This document shows, in pieces, positions 24,831 to 36,953 of a DNA stretch of 64,000 bases. Made by a program: the position numbers and the translations under genes. Source of the stretch: Bolinopsis microptera (lineage: Eukaryota > Ctenophora > Tentaculata > Lobata > Bolinopsidae). The stretch lies in the NCBI RefSeq assembly GCF_026151205.1, contig NC_087084.1:6131538-6195537 (forward strand), given 5' to 3'. The notes beneath the pieces are model-generated. The model ran no database searches and was not told the DNA's origin. It saw only the letters and a list, made by a program, of their open reading frames with translations. Positions within the stretch are counted from its first letter, which is position 1. Every line of letters begins with the position of its first letter.

Positions 24831-26359
24831 ACTTCAAAGTCTGAACGGTTACAGTGAGTGGAATGAGACAAGTTGAATACTCCTCCCCTCGCAGACTACC
24901 TGTAGGGCAGTAGACTAATGCTCTGTCTAAACGTACTTTTCTCAATGATGGAGAGGAGAGGAAATAAGAGGAGAGAGAGGGATGAGAAATGATTAATGTG
25001 GGGCTAATGATGATGTTATGTGGTTAAATAGAAACAGTAATCATGATGTGAGAAAGCTTGAGCGGCTGGATTTCAGACATGTGTAGTGTGGGAGGTCACT
25101 TGGTGCCGTGTGGACCAATCAGGGCGAGGGACAGGTTGAGGGAGCCAATCAGAGTGGAGGATGGAGTGTGAGAGTCATTGGTGGGTGGTGGGCCGCTTGG
25201 AGATGAGTCAGTGAGCAGGACAAGCTGACTATCACAGAGATGAGGGTTTGTGTACACGTGTACAAAGGAAGAGAGGGAGAGAGAGAAAGATGGAGACCTT
25301 GACTCGAATGAGTCGGGAGACCTGGACGATTTTTCCTGGTTCGTTTGAATTTCAAGATCAAATATACAGATCAAACAATGAAAAAGGTGCCTAACTGAAG
25401 ATCGGCACTGGGAATCTTTAAATAATGCATAGTCACAGCTCTTTGACAAGTGTCAAACTGAAGTACAGTCGGAAGCGACGAGCTGAATATGATATAGCCG
25501 TGTTTTAAAAGCTCCTGCTAATAAAACCTTCGGTATCATTTAAGTATTTCAAGAACCCCCTCCAGGTCGAAAACGATCTAGTTTTTCTCCTTATATACTT
25601 ATATAGCTCATGAGCAAGTTATGTAATACACGGTTTGGCAGTATCCAGATAGCCCGACCCCTGTTCGTGAATAGTTGATTGGTTACCAGATCATATGACC
25701 GCAAATGTTATGAAATTAAATGGTGTGTATGGTATCTTGGATGCAATTAGTTACGACTAGCATAATTTGCCATTAATTTTAGCGTAGTAAATTGCTGGAT
25801 CAAGGAAAATAACAAAAAGGAAACAGAACGAAAATAAAGTACACATGGGATGAGGTGCGGTATCAATTAAACCGGTGTTTAGCGGCCCGCTAGTGCGTAG
25901 GTACTGCGTGTAACCATGGCAGTGGTTCGCACTCTGTTGATATGATCTCATTAATGAGACTTAATTGAGCCTTGAGGCCTTCCCTAGTTGAGTGTGTCCC
26001 ACAATAAAGCTCTTTGCCCAGAAGTCCTACATTATATCTATTATAACGAATTTGGACATACGTGGCACGTACAGCTCAATATGAAGAAGAAAAAAATGGC
26101 AGGTTGCTCGATCTTTATCATTTCTGTTTTTAGACTGGAGCTGGTCAACTCTGTACTAAGTTGTGTAGTAGGTTGTTCTGAAGTAGGATCTTCTGGAGTA
26201 TGTTCTTCTGGAGTAGGTTCTTCTGTCATTTCTGAAAATAAAATATAAAATCGATAAAAAAATATTTTCGAGTTTAAAGTCAATTTGAATTTGTCAGAAC
26301 GACAAGTGAAGGAAACATTTAATATCTGTTTATAAGACTTATACATCTTAAATTTTCAA
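24831..26359. other. No gene supported
   Basis: Contains purine-rich GAGAGA tracts and a short 15-base repeat (about 26175-26225) that on the minus strand would read TPEEHTPEDPTSEQ. Neither this nor the Ser-rich minus frame at 25096-25449 has recognisable domains. Confidence 0.4.
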
Positions 26360-28450
26360 GTGTCAGTTCAATGTTATAGCTTATCAGATTTAGACACTCT
26401 CTACTCTTTGAGTCAAAATAATTCAGGATTGATTTACAACGTATGTTCCTCTTTCTGTTCAACATTTTCCCCCAAATACCATCAGAACAAATCTGAATCC
26501 AGTAATAGAGAATTTATAATTGTTCCATTTAATTGCAAATTCATTGATAATCTTAACCTAAAATCTATTTTCTCTGACACTTCAGTCATTGATTTGCTTC
26601 CCATTTTGATTCAGTCTTTTACACCATTACAGATTTATTATGAGTATAATGATCCTATAAGTCTTTCTATTTGTAACTATGCTTCATTCTTAAAGAAACT
26701 TTCTATTTCTGATATTAAATCTATTTTAGGTAGTCCATGCGATTGTCACTCCTCCCCTTTCAATTATCCTCCTCATGGACATGTAGTTACTGGTAATTTA
26801 GATATTGTTGATAATGTTGAACTTAGGGAAGTACTTTCCTACGGTTGTAAATACAGAATTCCCACATTTAAATCTCCAGATGAGATATATATGTCAGTTA
26901 CCGAAGCTGTCGATAAATTTATAAAATCAAAAAGTAGAAAGTACTGTCAAAAAGAAGTAAAGTTCAGCGATTGGAAGGAAAAAGTGTTATCAATAGTTTC
27001 CAATCGTATTGAATATTACAAGAAAAACTTTCCTAAAACATTTGAAATAAAAGAAAACACACTGGAAAAAGATGATGTTAAAAGAAGTCTTAAATTGCTG
27101 AAAAGTAAATACATTATTTGTAGTATCGACAAAGCTTCTGGTAATTTTTCATTTATTTGTAAAAAGTTTTATGTAAAAACTCTTGTCAATGAAATGGGTT
27201 TTGATCCTAATACTCTAGAATGTATAGGTAATGATACATATAAACCCTGTAGCGAAGACGAGACTCATTATGTCAATAAATTATCTGAGAGTCTAAAGGA
27301 GAGATTTAATGTACAAGTTGAAGATAAAAACTTGCGACTAGCACGCATCTTCTGGAACCCTAAGCTTCATAAGAACCCTTACAAGGCGAGGTTCATTGCA
27401 GGTGCCCGTTTTTGCGTTACGAAACAACTTAACGTCCAAGTTAACTGTTGTCTGAAACATTTGAGGAAATACTTCAAGAAATACTGCGAGGCAATCTACA
27501 ACAACAGCGGTATAAACATGTTTTGGAGCATAGATTCCTCAAGTGAATTCCTTGAAGCTATCAAAAATAGCGATGTTTATAATATACAAGTGTATGATTT
27601 TACTACTCTTTATACCAGATTAGACTTGATTGAAGTAGAGAATATGATTAATGAAGTTGTTGATTTAATATTTTCAGACCGTAATAGATATATTTGTATT
27701 TCTAAAAGAGACAGTAATACATGTTTCTTTTCCAATAAAACCTATGATTCTCATGCCTGCTTTAGTCAAGATGACCTAAAAGAGGCTGTTAAATTTATTA
27801 TTTATAACACTTATGTCGTCTTCGGTGGGATTGTATTCATACAAACCAAGGGTATTCCTATGGGTGGAAATTCAAGTTCCCCTATAGCTGATCTCACTGT
27901 TGGCAAAAAGGAATTTAATTATATGAAACGTTTACTTCAGGAAAAGAAAATGGGATTAGCAAAGATATTATCCAATAATAAACGATATGTTGACGATTTA
28001 TCTATTATTAACTACCTTTACTTTCATCAATTGATTAAAGATATTTATCCTAATTCATTGGAGATGGAGCGAGCTGGTTCCAATAATAAAATCATTAACT
28101 ACCTTGATTTAAATATTAATATTTCCACAGAAGGACTAGAAATATCAGTGTATAACAAAACTGATGATTTTAATTTTCATGTTGTATCCCTTACATTTCC
28201 TCACAGTAACATCCCAACCGAGGTTGGCTACAACGTTTTTTCAAGTCAAGTTCTTAGATATGGTAATGTTTGCACTAGATTGGATATCTTTACCTCCCAT
28301 CTTCACAAAATATTCAAAATTCTAATTGATAGAGGATATAGCCGTGATAGACTGATTAAAAGCATTAAACGTTGTCTGAGGAAATATGATAACGTTTTCA
28401 GGAAGTTCGGTATTCTAGATGACCATAACATTATTAAAGAACTCCCCTGA
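26360..28450 (+). CDS. Intact Penelope-like-type reverse transcriptase ORF
   Basis: Uninterrupted 696-codon frame. It opens at GTG right after TTTTCAAG, so the true start is either an internal ATG or an upstream exon. RT landmarks: IDKASGNFSFICKKFY (about residues 255-270), FWNPKLHKNPYKARFIAGAR (about 330-350), motif A YDFTTLYTRL with Asp 413, motif B GIPMGGNSSSPIADL from Gly 498, motif C RYVDD with Asp 545-546, then YLDLNINIS and a thumb region. This set resembles the GIY-YIG-less RTs related to Penelope-like elements seen in many animal genomes; I cannot place it in a named clade. No endonuclease motif is visible. The catalytic residues are intact, so the enzyme may be functional. Confidence 0.85.
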   Translation: MSVQCYSLSDLDTLYSLSQNNSGLIYNVCSSFCSTFSPKYHQNKSESSNREFIIVPFNCKFIDNLNLKSIFSDTSVIDLLPILIQSFTPLQIYYEYNDPISLSICNYASFLKKLSISDIKSILGSPCDCHSSPFNYPPHGHVVTGNLDIVDNVELREVLSYGCKYRIPTFKSPDEIYMSVTEAVDKFIKSKSRKYCQKEVKFSDWKEKVLSIVSNRIEYYKKNFPKTFEIKENTLEKDDVKRSLKLLKSKYIICSIDKASGNFSFICKKFYVKTLVNEMGFDPNTLECIGNDTYKPCSEDETHYVNKLSESLKERFNVQVEDKNLRLARIFWNPKLHKNPYKARFIAGARFCVTKQLNVQVNCCLKHLRKYFKKYCEAIYNNSGINMFWSIDSSSEFLEAIKNSDVYNIQVYDFTTLYTRLDLIEVENMINEVVDLIFSDRNRYICISKRDSNTCFFSNKTYDSHACFSQDDLKEAVKFIIYNTYVVFGGIVFIQTKGIPMGGNSSSPIADLTVGKKEFNYMKRLLQEKKMGLAKILSNNKRYVDDLSIINYLYFHQLIKDIYPNSLEMERAGSNNKIINYLDLNINISTEGLEISVYNKTDDFNFHVVSLTFPHSNIPTEVGYNVFSSQVLRYGNVCTRLDIFTSHLHKIFKILIDRGYSRDRLIKSIKRCLRKYDNVFRKFGILDDHNIIKELP

Positions 28451-29869
28451 TATCTTTTGATTTATTGAAACACGGGTACTAACTCTGCTAAACTGAACAA
28501 ATTCTGAAACTTAGGTGAATAAGTGTACAACGTGCTAAACCGAAGTTCAGACTGACCAGTGAAAATGGGCGAGCGTACCAAGTGTCATTTTAATTAGAAG
28601 TTTTAGTCAGTGATTTATTATTGAAGCTTGTAATTACAATATCTAATGCTCCTATAAATACTTTAATTAATTGTTTGTTCCGTTATTCTTTTTCCTTCCT
28701 CTTTTCCTTGTCATCCCCTTTAGTTTTAAGATTCTTGCTATAAATGGCTACAGCTAACACTATTAATGCTAAGTACCAAACAACAAGTGGGAGGTGGATC
28801 GTTGGTAAGTTGGTATACCATTAAATCGATTTAACACCGCAATTCCAGTCGCAAGCCTGAGACCACTACTAGCATAGTCACAACATCTACAAAGCTGCCA
28901 TATAGCCTGACTGACAATTTTCTCGACTGACTGACAATGTTTCTTCTTTTTCCCCATTTAGAATACAAAGATTAGTACATTTTAGCTTATGATTAATATT
29001 ATATTTTTACCTATAGTTTACCTAGATTAGATGAGAAAAAATATTATGGTAAAATTCCAAGATTTATTATATCAACAATTTTGTTCAATTAAATCACTTT
29101 TTATAAAGGGTCTTTCACATATTACCCAATCACTGAGGGGAGGCACGGGGTTTTTTAATGATTACGCTAGTATCATTTTAAGATACTACTTATGAGTAAA
29201 ATTGATAACAGATGGGGGGGTTAAACGTTGGCCATTAAACTATTAAAGTGAATAGCAGGGAATAACCCGTATAACCCTAAAATGGTGTCAAGACTCAAGA
29301 GACTAAAATGATCATAACCTATTTAATTTGCGTTTTTGACACCACTTGGGGGACCAAATTTTGGACTCTAAAACTCCTATTTCTTGGCCAATTTTTTATT
29401 TTTTCATGCTGATTTGAAGGCCATTAAAGCATTTGGCCCAGTCAAAAAAGTTTCGGTTGTATATCTTTTACGATTTTTGCGAAAAGGCGCGATAAAGTTG
29501 ATGCCGTGGTGTCAGTAAAATGGTACGGATCCATATATTAACAAGTGAAAGGCTTAACTGAGGTCCACAAACTTTAGATTGTGCATTGGCGACTTATACA
29601 AGTATTACTGGCCAAACTATCATCTTTCCCTCACTTTTCTCCTAAAATATATTAATAATTTAATTACCAAAAATCATACGTTCATAAAGTTATACGTTCA
29701 CAAAGCTACGATAAACAAAAATAATAATAATTGCAAAAGAACAACTTCAAACACGACAGCAGGGGATTCCAACAAAACACAGCACACAAAACTAGTGTAA
29801 ACTAACAACCACAGTCACCTTCCCAGTTCCAGTACTACACCGCTACACGTCATGCATCACAATGTAGAA
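28451..29869. other. Intergenic; degenerate MITE-like end and dispersed repeat
   Basis: About 29105-29180 carries GGGTCTTTCACATATTACCC and GATTACGCTAGT, related to the GGGGTCGTTCACATATTACG element near 60 kb. About 29280-29390 carries a GTTTTTGACACCACTTGGGG repeat shared with 33575 and 20860. No gene seen. Confidence 0.45.
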
Positions 29870-30940
29870 CTAGGAGCTAGAAGTGAGGTGACGGGGTAAT
29901 CGGTTCTCAAACAAGTAATCAAGTGTACTGATCATGTCAAACTTCTCCTGAAATCCATGTTTTTCAGCTATTCGTCGGAATTTGTTACTCAACAGCTTCC
30001 TATTAAAACCTAATTTAATGAACGCGTTTAACATCAGTTCAACCCGTTTCCTAAAACCTTCAAACTGATTACAAATTCTAAAAAATCTGACTAGTTGCGA
30101 CCCAAAAACTCCAATAAGTACATCTCTGGACATATTACTACATTTAGGGGCATATTGGACTATATTAAAAGGGAAATCGTCCCGTTTATCATAAACTTCT
30201 ACAATAAAATAACCTTCAACTATAGAGATATTCAAATCTAGGACATGAGCACTAGTGTCCTCGGTGTTCTCCTTATTAAGAGTTAAACTATCAGGATAAA
30301 TATTGGCTACATGCTCCTGGAAGACACCATCAGAATTAATAGTAGTAATGTCATCAATTAACCTAAACGTGTTATTAAGTCTCTTAGCGCTATAATAATC
30401 AATCCTATAGAGTTTATCTAAATATTTATACTCATAATAAAAAAGTGTAAGATTAGCAATAAAGGGTCCTGGGTTTACCCCAATAGGGACACCAATAATC
30501 TGTCTAAAAGTCATATTCCCCATGCTAAAATATGAATTATCTAAAATAAAATCAATAGTATTAATAAGAGTATCCACGTTAAAACGGAAGGTGTTTTCAC
30601 GTGGATTCTTGACCCATGCAAAACCACTTTCATATATTGAAATATACGGACACTTACTGTGTTTAAAGGCTAAATTAACGACATCTTTAAGAGCTACTTT
30701 GATCTCATCATGTCTGAGATTAGTGTACAAAGTCGAAAAGTCATAGGTTTGGACATTACGAGCCCTATCAGACTCCATATAGCTATTAAAACAATCTAAA
30801 ATAGGCGCATTATTGTCGATAATCCAATTACGCTTAATCCCAGTCACTTTAAAAAGCATGCGTGAATAACTACAAATTTGACTGTAGACAGCTTTAAGTC
30901 CAAGAGTAAGGCGCTGTGCAATTGGTTTAACTGTACAGCA
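29870..30940 (-). pseudogene. 5'-truncated Penelope-like-type reverse transcriptase, convergent with the first
   Basis: Open frame of 329 residues from an ATG at 30859. Similarity continues upstream of it to about 30938 (PIAQRLTLGLKAVYSQ), so the ATG is internal. Motif A is TYDFSTLYTNL (Asp 40), motif B GVPIGVNPGPFIANL, motif C RLIDD (Asp 169-170), then VLDLNIS and VYDKRDDFPFNIVQY. Same family as 26360-28450 but clearly divergent, so the pair is not a recent duplication. It lacks about 370 N-terminal residues and is called a relic, although its reading frame is still clean. Confidence 0.75.
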
Positions 30941-31060
30941 AGCGTAAGATATCGTCTCGCTTTATATATACTTATATAGTAAGATGATTACGATTTATAT
31001 GTGGTATAGTATTATCAGTTGCCATTATCAACACCAAGTAATTTCGTCTAGTTGACAGAC

Positions 31061-31141
31061 GAGTACCATGTCAGGAATTGGAATAGTTGTTGTTGTTGTT
31101 GAACAACAACAACAACTATTCCAATTCCTGACATGGTACTC
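31061..31141. repeat. Perfect 40-bp palindrome with one-base spacer
   Basis: GAGTACCATGTCAGGAATTG at the left is matched exactly by its complement at the right. The centre is GTTGTTGTT-G-AACAACAAC. The DNA or RNA can fold into a 40-bp stem. Confidence 0.95.
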
Positions 31142-31959
31142 TTGTCATGCTTTAACTATTTAACTCTATAAGTTAATGATATACTAGCTCACATTAAATT
31201 TAACACTGATCACGCTATAATTATTAATAACTTTGGTTGTGATTGATGTTTTTTTGATGCAGTAAAAGGTATCGATTAACTGATTATTAAGGAATTCGAA
31301 TACTTACAACACTGTCGCCATTATCAAATAAAATCTAAGCTTTCTACAGTTTGCAGAGCTAGATGATGAAGAAAAATTAAAACAAAACTGTTTTTTTAAA
31401 TTTCTGCGGACAAAGCTTTCGACTCCAGGGTTTCTAGTCGATAATAGTATCGACAAATCTTGCCCTCAGATCATGCTTAAAGTTAAAGTACTTAACGGAT
31501 AATCGCACTGATCAATTTCCTGTGCTGAGTCTAACTCTCAATATCATTATTATTTTTATCTGGACTATGTGTAACGGTTGCACTCCAGGGGATTCTAAGA
31601 GGTTCCCGAAGGTTCTAGAAGTTTATGTGGTAGACTAAGATGGGTGTGAGTTTGTGAGCAAGACTTTGTGAGTAGACAAAGGCTTTTTATTTGAGCACGA
31701 CAAAAACCCTCATTATAACATACTGCAGCCGAATGATAAAAGCTGTTTCACATTTCAGCGAGAAACATATTTCTCAATATTATAGTAAAGATCGTATAAC
31801 GCACCGGATCCCTGTACCAGACCGTTGCAAGCACACTCATGACCACTACGGCATACTATTACTTGTAATCATTAGAAGTGTCCACTTGAAAAGGAGTGAG
31901 TTAGAGAAACTGAAAGTCTGCAGGTCACGTAACACTAACAGTGATGAGAGGATCACATG

Positions 31960-32050
31960 ACTAACACACGTGACGAAAGGTGACGCACGTGACTAGGGTG
32001 ACGCACGTGACTAGGGTGACGCACGTGACTAGGGTGACGCACGTGGGCGG
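31960..32050. repeat. 18-bp repeat with E-boxes, about 4-5 copies
   Basis: Unit ACGCACGTGACTAGGGTG. Each copy carries CACGTG. Tandem, non-coding. Confidence 0.9.
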
Positions 32051-32228
32051 TTTGAGCTGGATTCGTTAATTAGTGTACTGTTCATTCGTTTAACTACTTT
32101 GAGTGAGGGTGTGATTTTCGCTACAAATTATTTGTTATTGTAAATGTGCATCACCTCTGTCTCCTCCTGAGCAGAATTCCGCCAATATGTTAAAGTAAAC
32201 AAATGTACCTCAGCTCACCTAACAGGAT

Positions 32229-32299
32229 GACTATAGTGCAAAGAAACTGCTGCTAACTGCTGCAGCAGTTAGTAGCAGTTTCTTTGCACTATTATAGTC
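32229..32299. repeat. ~35-bp palindrome, MITE-like
   Basis: Near-perfect inverted repeat centred on CTGCTGCAGCAG (32258-32269), with ends GACTATAGTGCAAAGAAACT and AGTTTCTTTGCACTATTATA. Parts of it (CTTTGCACTnTAGTCCTCnTG and AGCAGCAGTTAGC) recur at 33645-33690 and 35236-35360, so it belongs to a dispersed family. Confidence 0.85.
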
Positions 32300-32309
32300 C
32301 TCTTGTGAC

Positions 32310-34367
32310 CTCCACACGAGAATCAACATCTATTGTGAACTGAATTAAATTAAAGGCATAAAAAAGTGCGATCTAAGTGTTGGGACACTTTGTATCGGTA
32401 CATATTACCACATTAAGGTATTGAATTTGATTTATTAATCTTCTTTTCTCATTGCCTCAATGGTTAGAAAACGCAAGTTTAAAGTTAGAAATCGAGATTA
32501 TTTTTTGATATACCACTACCAGACCACCAGGATAGCGACCGAATTCGCGTCCGTCCATCGGTACAAATATTTTAGCTAGTGCTCGAAATTTGTCCCTGAC
32601 GGTCATGCTATAGTAAAATTCGCAGCGGAATATTTTGTATATATATATAAAGTTTATAAATTTATGTTTTAAAAATCGCAATAATCAGATTTTTGGGCCA
32701 AAAAACCATGTTTTTAAAACTTTTGAGCAAATTAATTTTGTTGGCAAAAATTTGCACGAAGATAGCTGAAACACAACTGCACATGATATTGATGGCATTA
32801 AATTAAGCTCTTATTCTAGGATTTCCTCGGGTAAAAATCCAAAAACTAAAAGGTGGTCAAAATTTGCTTCTTTTTTGCTTAAAGTTGGAATAATTTTTTG
32901 TAGTTTTTCTTTTCAAGTAGTACCCATTTGATATACTTTATCGAAGTTTGAATATTTTCACTCCGCAAGCGTTTTTGCATTTTTCCAAATTTTCGAAGCA
33001 TTTAGTTGCAGTGGGTAGTGCGCCATCGCGCGACAGTGAGCCGCGCGTGCCGACTGTCATGCATGTAGGATGGTTTTTATGTTTTAGCGCTAATTTCGGC
33101 GAGTACAAAATTCTTGATATGATACAATTTATCTGGGGACCTCAGGCTATCATGTTCATTATAACATAATAAAGATTCGGCGCGGAATGACAGGCTAAGC
33201 GCGGCCCAGTAAAATACAATGCGTATTGAGTATTTGATAATAATATGGAGGACTTCGACGCGCCGCGCGTACTATCATTCTTTCTTCGCATAACATACAC
33301 GTACACTTGACACTATAGCATTCACATAGCCATATGTATACGCGTAGTGTGTGACGCGCTTGTTTCACAACACACAAGTAAAATATATTTAGCGGCTCCT
33401 ATGGAGCCGCCTTCGGCGGTCGCGCGCTACTGCAAGCGAGAGGGCTATGGTAAGAACAAACTATAGCAGGAACCCGTTCAACTCGTTTAACCCGAATAAA
33501 TGGTGTTTATGTAAAAACTCAAAAGAATAAAATAATTACAAATTAGTACATTATCAATTATATTTAATTCGCGTTTTTGACACCACTTGAGATTTCAATT
33601 TTGGGCACTAAAATAAAAAATGTAATTAAATCAAGCGCGCACCCATAGCAGCAGTTAGCAGCAGTTAGCAACAGTGAGCAGCAGTTAGCAGACTTCTAAT
33701 CTGTCAGGCAGACTCACCTGGCCTGACAATCACAAGATCACTAGATCAACCAACATTTTTAACATTTTAACCCCAAAGTTCAGAATGACTAACTTTACTA
33801 CTATTGTGATTTGCTAGCTAAAACGTGCGCTATTAGCTAATCAACATAATCACGCCCTGCTTGATTGGACCGTCAAAGATGTTGACTGCACAAATGTTAT
33901 TTTCCAAAAATTATAACTGGCTGGTCACACACATCTCAATTAAAATTACCCTAGGTTACTGTTTTCCAAGTTTTGTCCTGTGAGAAAGTTTTAATAAAAT
34001 CATTGTATATTTATTTTTGATTAGCACTGTATAGTTTAAGATATTTATAGCTTATTATAACTATTGATACAAAGGCCATAATCTTTCGCCAGCTCTCCAA
34101 TATCCACCTTGAAGCTGCATTTTATATCCTTGAACTACACAATATAAACTAAAGCATGTTTTAGTGTAGACTTTTTGTCACAACAAGACTGCAACCTATA
34201 GTAACAATTATAAACAGAACCCCTAATGTCTGCTAACAATTTTTCTTCTAGTCCTAATCTGAGCATTGTCTCTATAAACTTAACTGAACTAGCGTTTCGG
34301 TGTGTGCAAAAGCTTCCAGGCACGGCCCGCCATGCGGATTCCTTGCCCCATTAGTTACCTGTCCTTC
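32310..34367. other. Intergenic; locally GC-rich with a 19-bp palindrome
   Basis: No gene supported. The region 33010-33440 is unusually rich in CG and GCGCGC words. GCGGCTCCTATGGAGCCGC (33392-33410) is a perfect palindrome followed by CTTCGGCGG. A dispersed TTTTTGACACCACTTGAG repeat is at about 33573. Confidence 0.45.
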
Positions 34368-35100
34368 TTAAGGGGGCAGGGGGGGGTCTTCATGGAAATT
34401 TTCTCAAAATCGACTTTTTAGTTGTTTCTGATAGAGGGGAGTAATATCTGTCAGATGCTTTTGATCCCGTGCAAAAATATCGTTCCTTGCCGAAATTATT
34501 GCCGGTCAAAGGTCAGCGCGTGTGTGTTATTGTATTGCGCGAGCGATTTTTGATCTCGTGCCCTGAAAATCGAATCTAAAAATCTATCTTCTCCTACATT
34601 TTTTGAGCAATCACCCTGAAACTTTCAGAATATGTTCTAGGGATCATTTAGAAGAGATGAGCCGGGCAGAATTTTGAGATAGGCTTTTAAAACATTTTTA
34701 TTCGATTTTGAAAATCGTGGACCTCGAAAAATCATCAAAAAACGAGGTCCACGATTTTCAAAATCGAATAAAAATGTTTTAAAGGCCTATCTCAAAATTC
34801 TGCCCGGCTCATCTCTTCTAAATGATCCCTAGAACATATCCAGAAAGTTTCAGGGTGATTGCTCAAAAAATGTAGGAGAAGATAGATTTTTAGACTCGAT
34901 TTTCAGGGCACGCGATCAAAAATCGCTCGCGCAATACAATTACACACATGCGCTGACCTTTGACCGGCAATAATTTCGGCTAAAAACGATATTTTTCCAC
35001 GGGATCAAAAGCATCTGATAGATATTACTCCCCTCTATCAGAAACAACTAAAAAGTCGATTTTGAGAAAATTTCCATGAAGACCCCCCCTGCCCCCTTAA
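34368..35100. mobile_element. TTAA-flanked foldback element, ~358-bp arms
   Basis: The whole element is one inverted repeat. TTAAGGGGGCAGGGGGGGTC at the left end is mirrored by GACCCCCCCTGCCCCCTTAA at the right. The arms meet around ATCATCAAAAAA at about 34728-34739, with only a handful of mismatches. The duplicated TTAA is the target site of piggyBac-type transposases, which could mobilise it in trans. No coding sequence inside. Confidence 0.88.
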
Positions 35101-35235
35101 ACCAAACTAGCAGTCAAGGACAAAAAGTCATACACCAAATGGGCATTATGTTTTATGAATTGTTTTACATCTTTTTATTCTGTAAAAATGTGCTAAAATT
35201 AAATTTATTGTTTCATCGAAATTTCTTGTTTCATT

Positions 35236-35345
35236 GAGCAGTGAGCAGCAGTGAGCAGCAGTTAGCAGCAGTTAGCAGCAGTTAGCAGCAGTTAGCAGCA
35301 GTTAGCAGCAGTTAGCAGCAGTTAGCAGCAGTTACTTTGCACTTT
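35236..35345. repeat. (AGCAGCAGTT)n short tandem repeat
   Basis: About ten copies of a 9-10 bp AGCAGCAGTT or AGCAGCAGTG unit, ending in ACTTTGCACTTTAGTCCTCC, as in the palindrome at 32229. Confidence 0.85.
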
Positions 35346-36254
35346 AGTCCTCCTGTGTCCTGTGTGGTGGGAAACGCTACTTTTACAAGACGAACATTTT
35401 GCAAAAAACCGGAAATCTCTTTTACTTTTGAAGTTAGGCCCTGGCCAGAAAGGGTTTCTGGGTGCAGCTGACTGACGCGGGTATTTTGTGTTAAATGACC
35501 TTAAGTTGACCAATAAAACCCGTATTTGTCGTATGTACAAAACCTGTAAAACAAAATACTTTATTACATAATAGAATAACTTTACAACCAAATTAAACCA
35601 ATTCCAAATAAATACCTAATAACTAAACATTATAAATACTTACCGATTGGACGGTAGTGTGCTGCCACTGGTCTGCAACTCCCCAGTCCAATCGGTTATC
35701 CCTGTTTCCTTGTCATTGCTAGAAAGGGTAAACACGGTTAGAAGTATTCCGTCACAAAAGAGAGATAAATGTGTGATCAGAAATAACATTTTGGCTGTTC
35801 AAACTTAAGACTTTAAAGAATTAAAGTAGCCGTATTGATTTGAACTAAATATGAATTGATTGTGGGTATGAAATAAAATTTTGTTTTATTTTATTTATCT
35901 GTTGAAAGGTGGGTCCTGGTGTGCCAATAATAATATGGTGCTTGTTGCTATAGACTATTACTATTTTTTTGTCGTGTGATATCTGATCTGTATTAAGTAT
36001 TTAGTTTGCAGCTTGTTTATGGAAATACAATATATATTTTTTTCTGATTAACATTAAATTAACATGTTTTTGAGATGATTTGAGTCAATCTGAACTTCTG
36101 ACAGAAAATTAATTGTTATATTGTACAACAGACAGAAAAGATGTAATTGGAGAAAACCAAAATAGGACTCAAAATGGCTGAATCACTTTTACCAAGTAAG
36201 TTGATCAATACATTTGAGGAGATTCAAATAAGTTAATTTAGTGTCTCCACTGAA

Positions 36255-36726
36255 ATTTGTAGGATAGAATGATACAAGGATACAAGGATACAAAATTGAT
36301 AATTATTTTATTGAGTTCACAATAGTTATAATTCTGAAATAATTTAAAGTTACACAATTCTAGCTATTTACAAATGTGTAGGGATAAATTATGGACTGGC
36401 CAGTATTTGAATGGAAATCTGGACTCATAGTAGGCTGTAAATTGTTCATTCACAGAGAGAATTGAATGGATTGCTCTTGCTGTGGCAGTAAATTTTGTAG
36501 GGTCTGGAGTTTTATCGGATATCAAACTGGCTAGGTCAGTGATATTTTTGGGATGGAAGTTAAATTTTTTTCTAACTGAGGAGTAGAGTAAACAGTCAGT
36601 TAAGACATGAATTTCGTCCTCAATAGGCTTAAGCCTCTTGCTGAAAAAGCAGAAAGTGCACCATCGATGTTCTCTTGGTACTAGGGGGGTTTCGTAACGG
36701 CCCCTCTTAATGTAAAGTTGTGGCAA
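36255..36726 (-). pseudogene. LINE 3' terminal fragment with CCHC-like tail domain
   Basis: The minus frame from 36726 reads YIKRGRYETPLVPREHRWC, then FC, then IEDEIHVLTDCLLYSSVRKK. The pattern C-x2-C ... EDE-x-H-x-L-x-x-C-x-x-Y is typical of the extreme C-terminus of many animal LINE proteins. Downstream (36255-36295) lies a TTGTATCC tandem tail, as CR1-like elements end. 5' truncated. Confidence 0.65.
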
Positions 36727-36953
36727 CTAATACGAAAACTTGTTAAGCTTTTCCGAGCATCAGAAATTGACATCAGTTATTGACTTTTTGTATTTAAAAG
36801 TCAATAACAAAATCGGTATTGTCCGAATGTATTTTAATTTTAAGTGTCTATACTTTGGATATAACATTTAGAACTAGAATTAGAATCAAATTTAACAGCA
36901 ATACAAAAAAAAGAAGTAAATAATTTACTTGATGCTTCGATAAATTTTTAGAG

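Noticed and set aside
25096-25449. Ser/Pro-rich 117-codon minus frame
   Set aside because: Low complexity over a GAGAGA tract, with no domain, splice or signal evidence.
26041-26346. Minus frame with TPEEHTPEDPTSEQ repeats
   Set aside because: Short 15-base repeat only; could be coding, but no flanking exon or homologue supports it.
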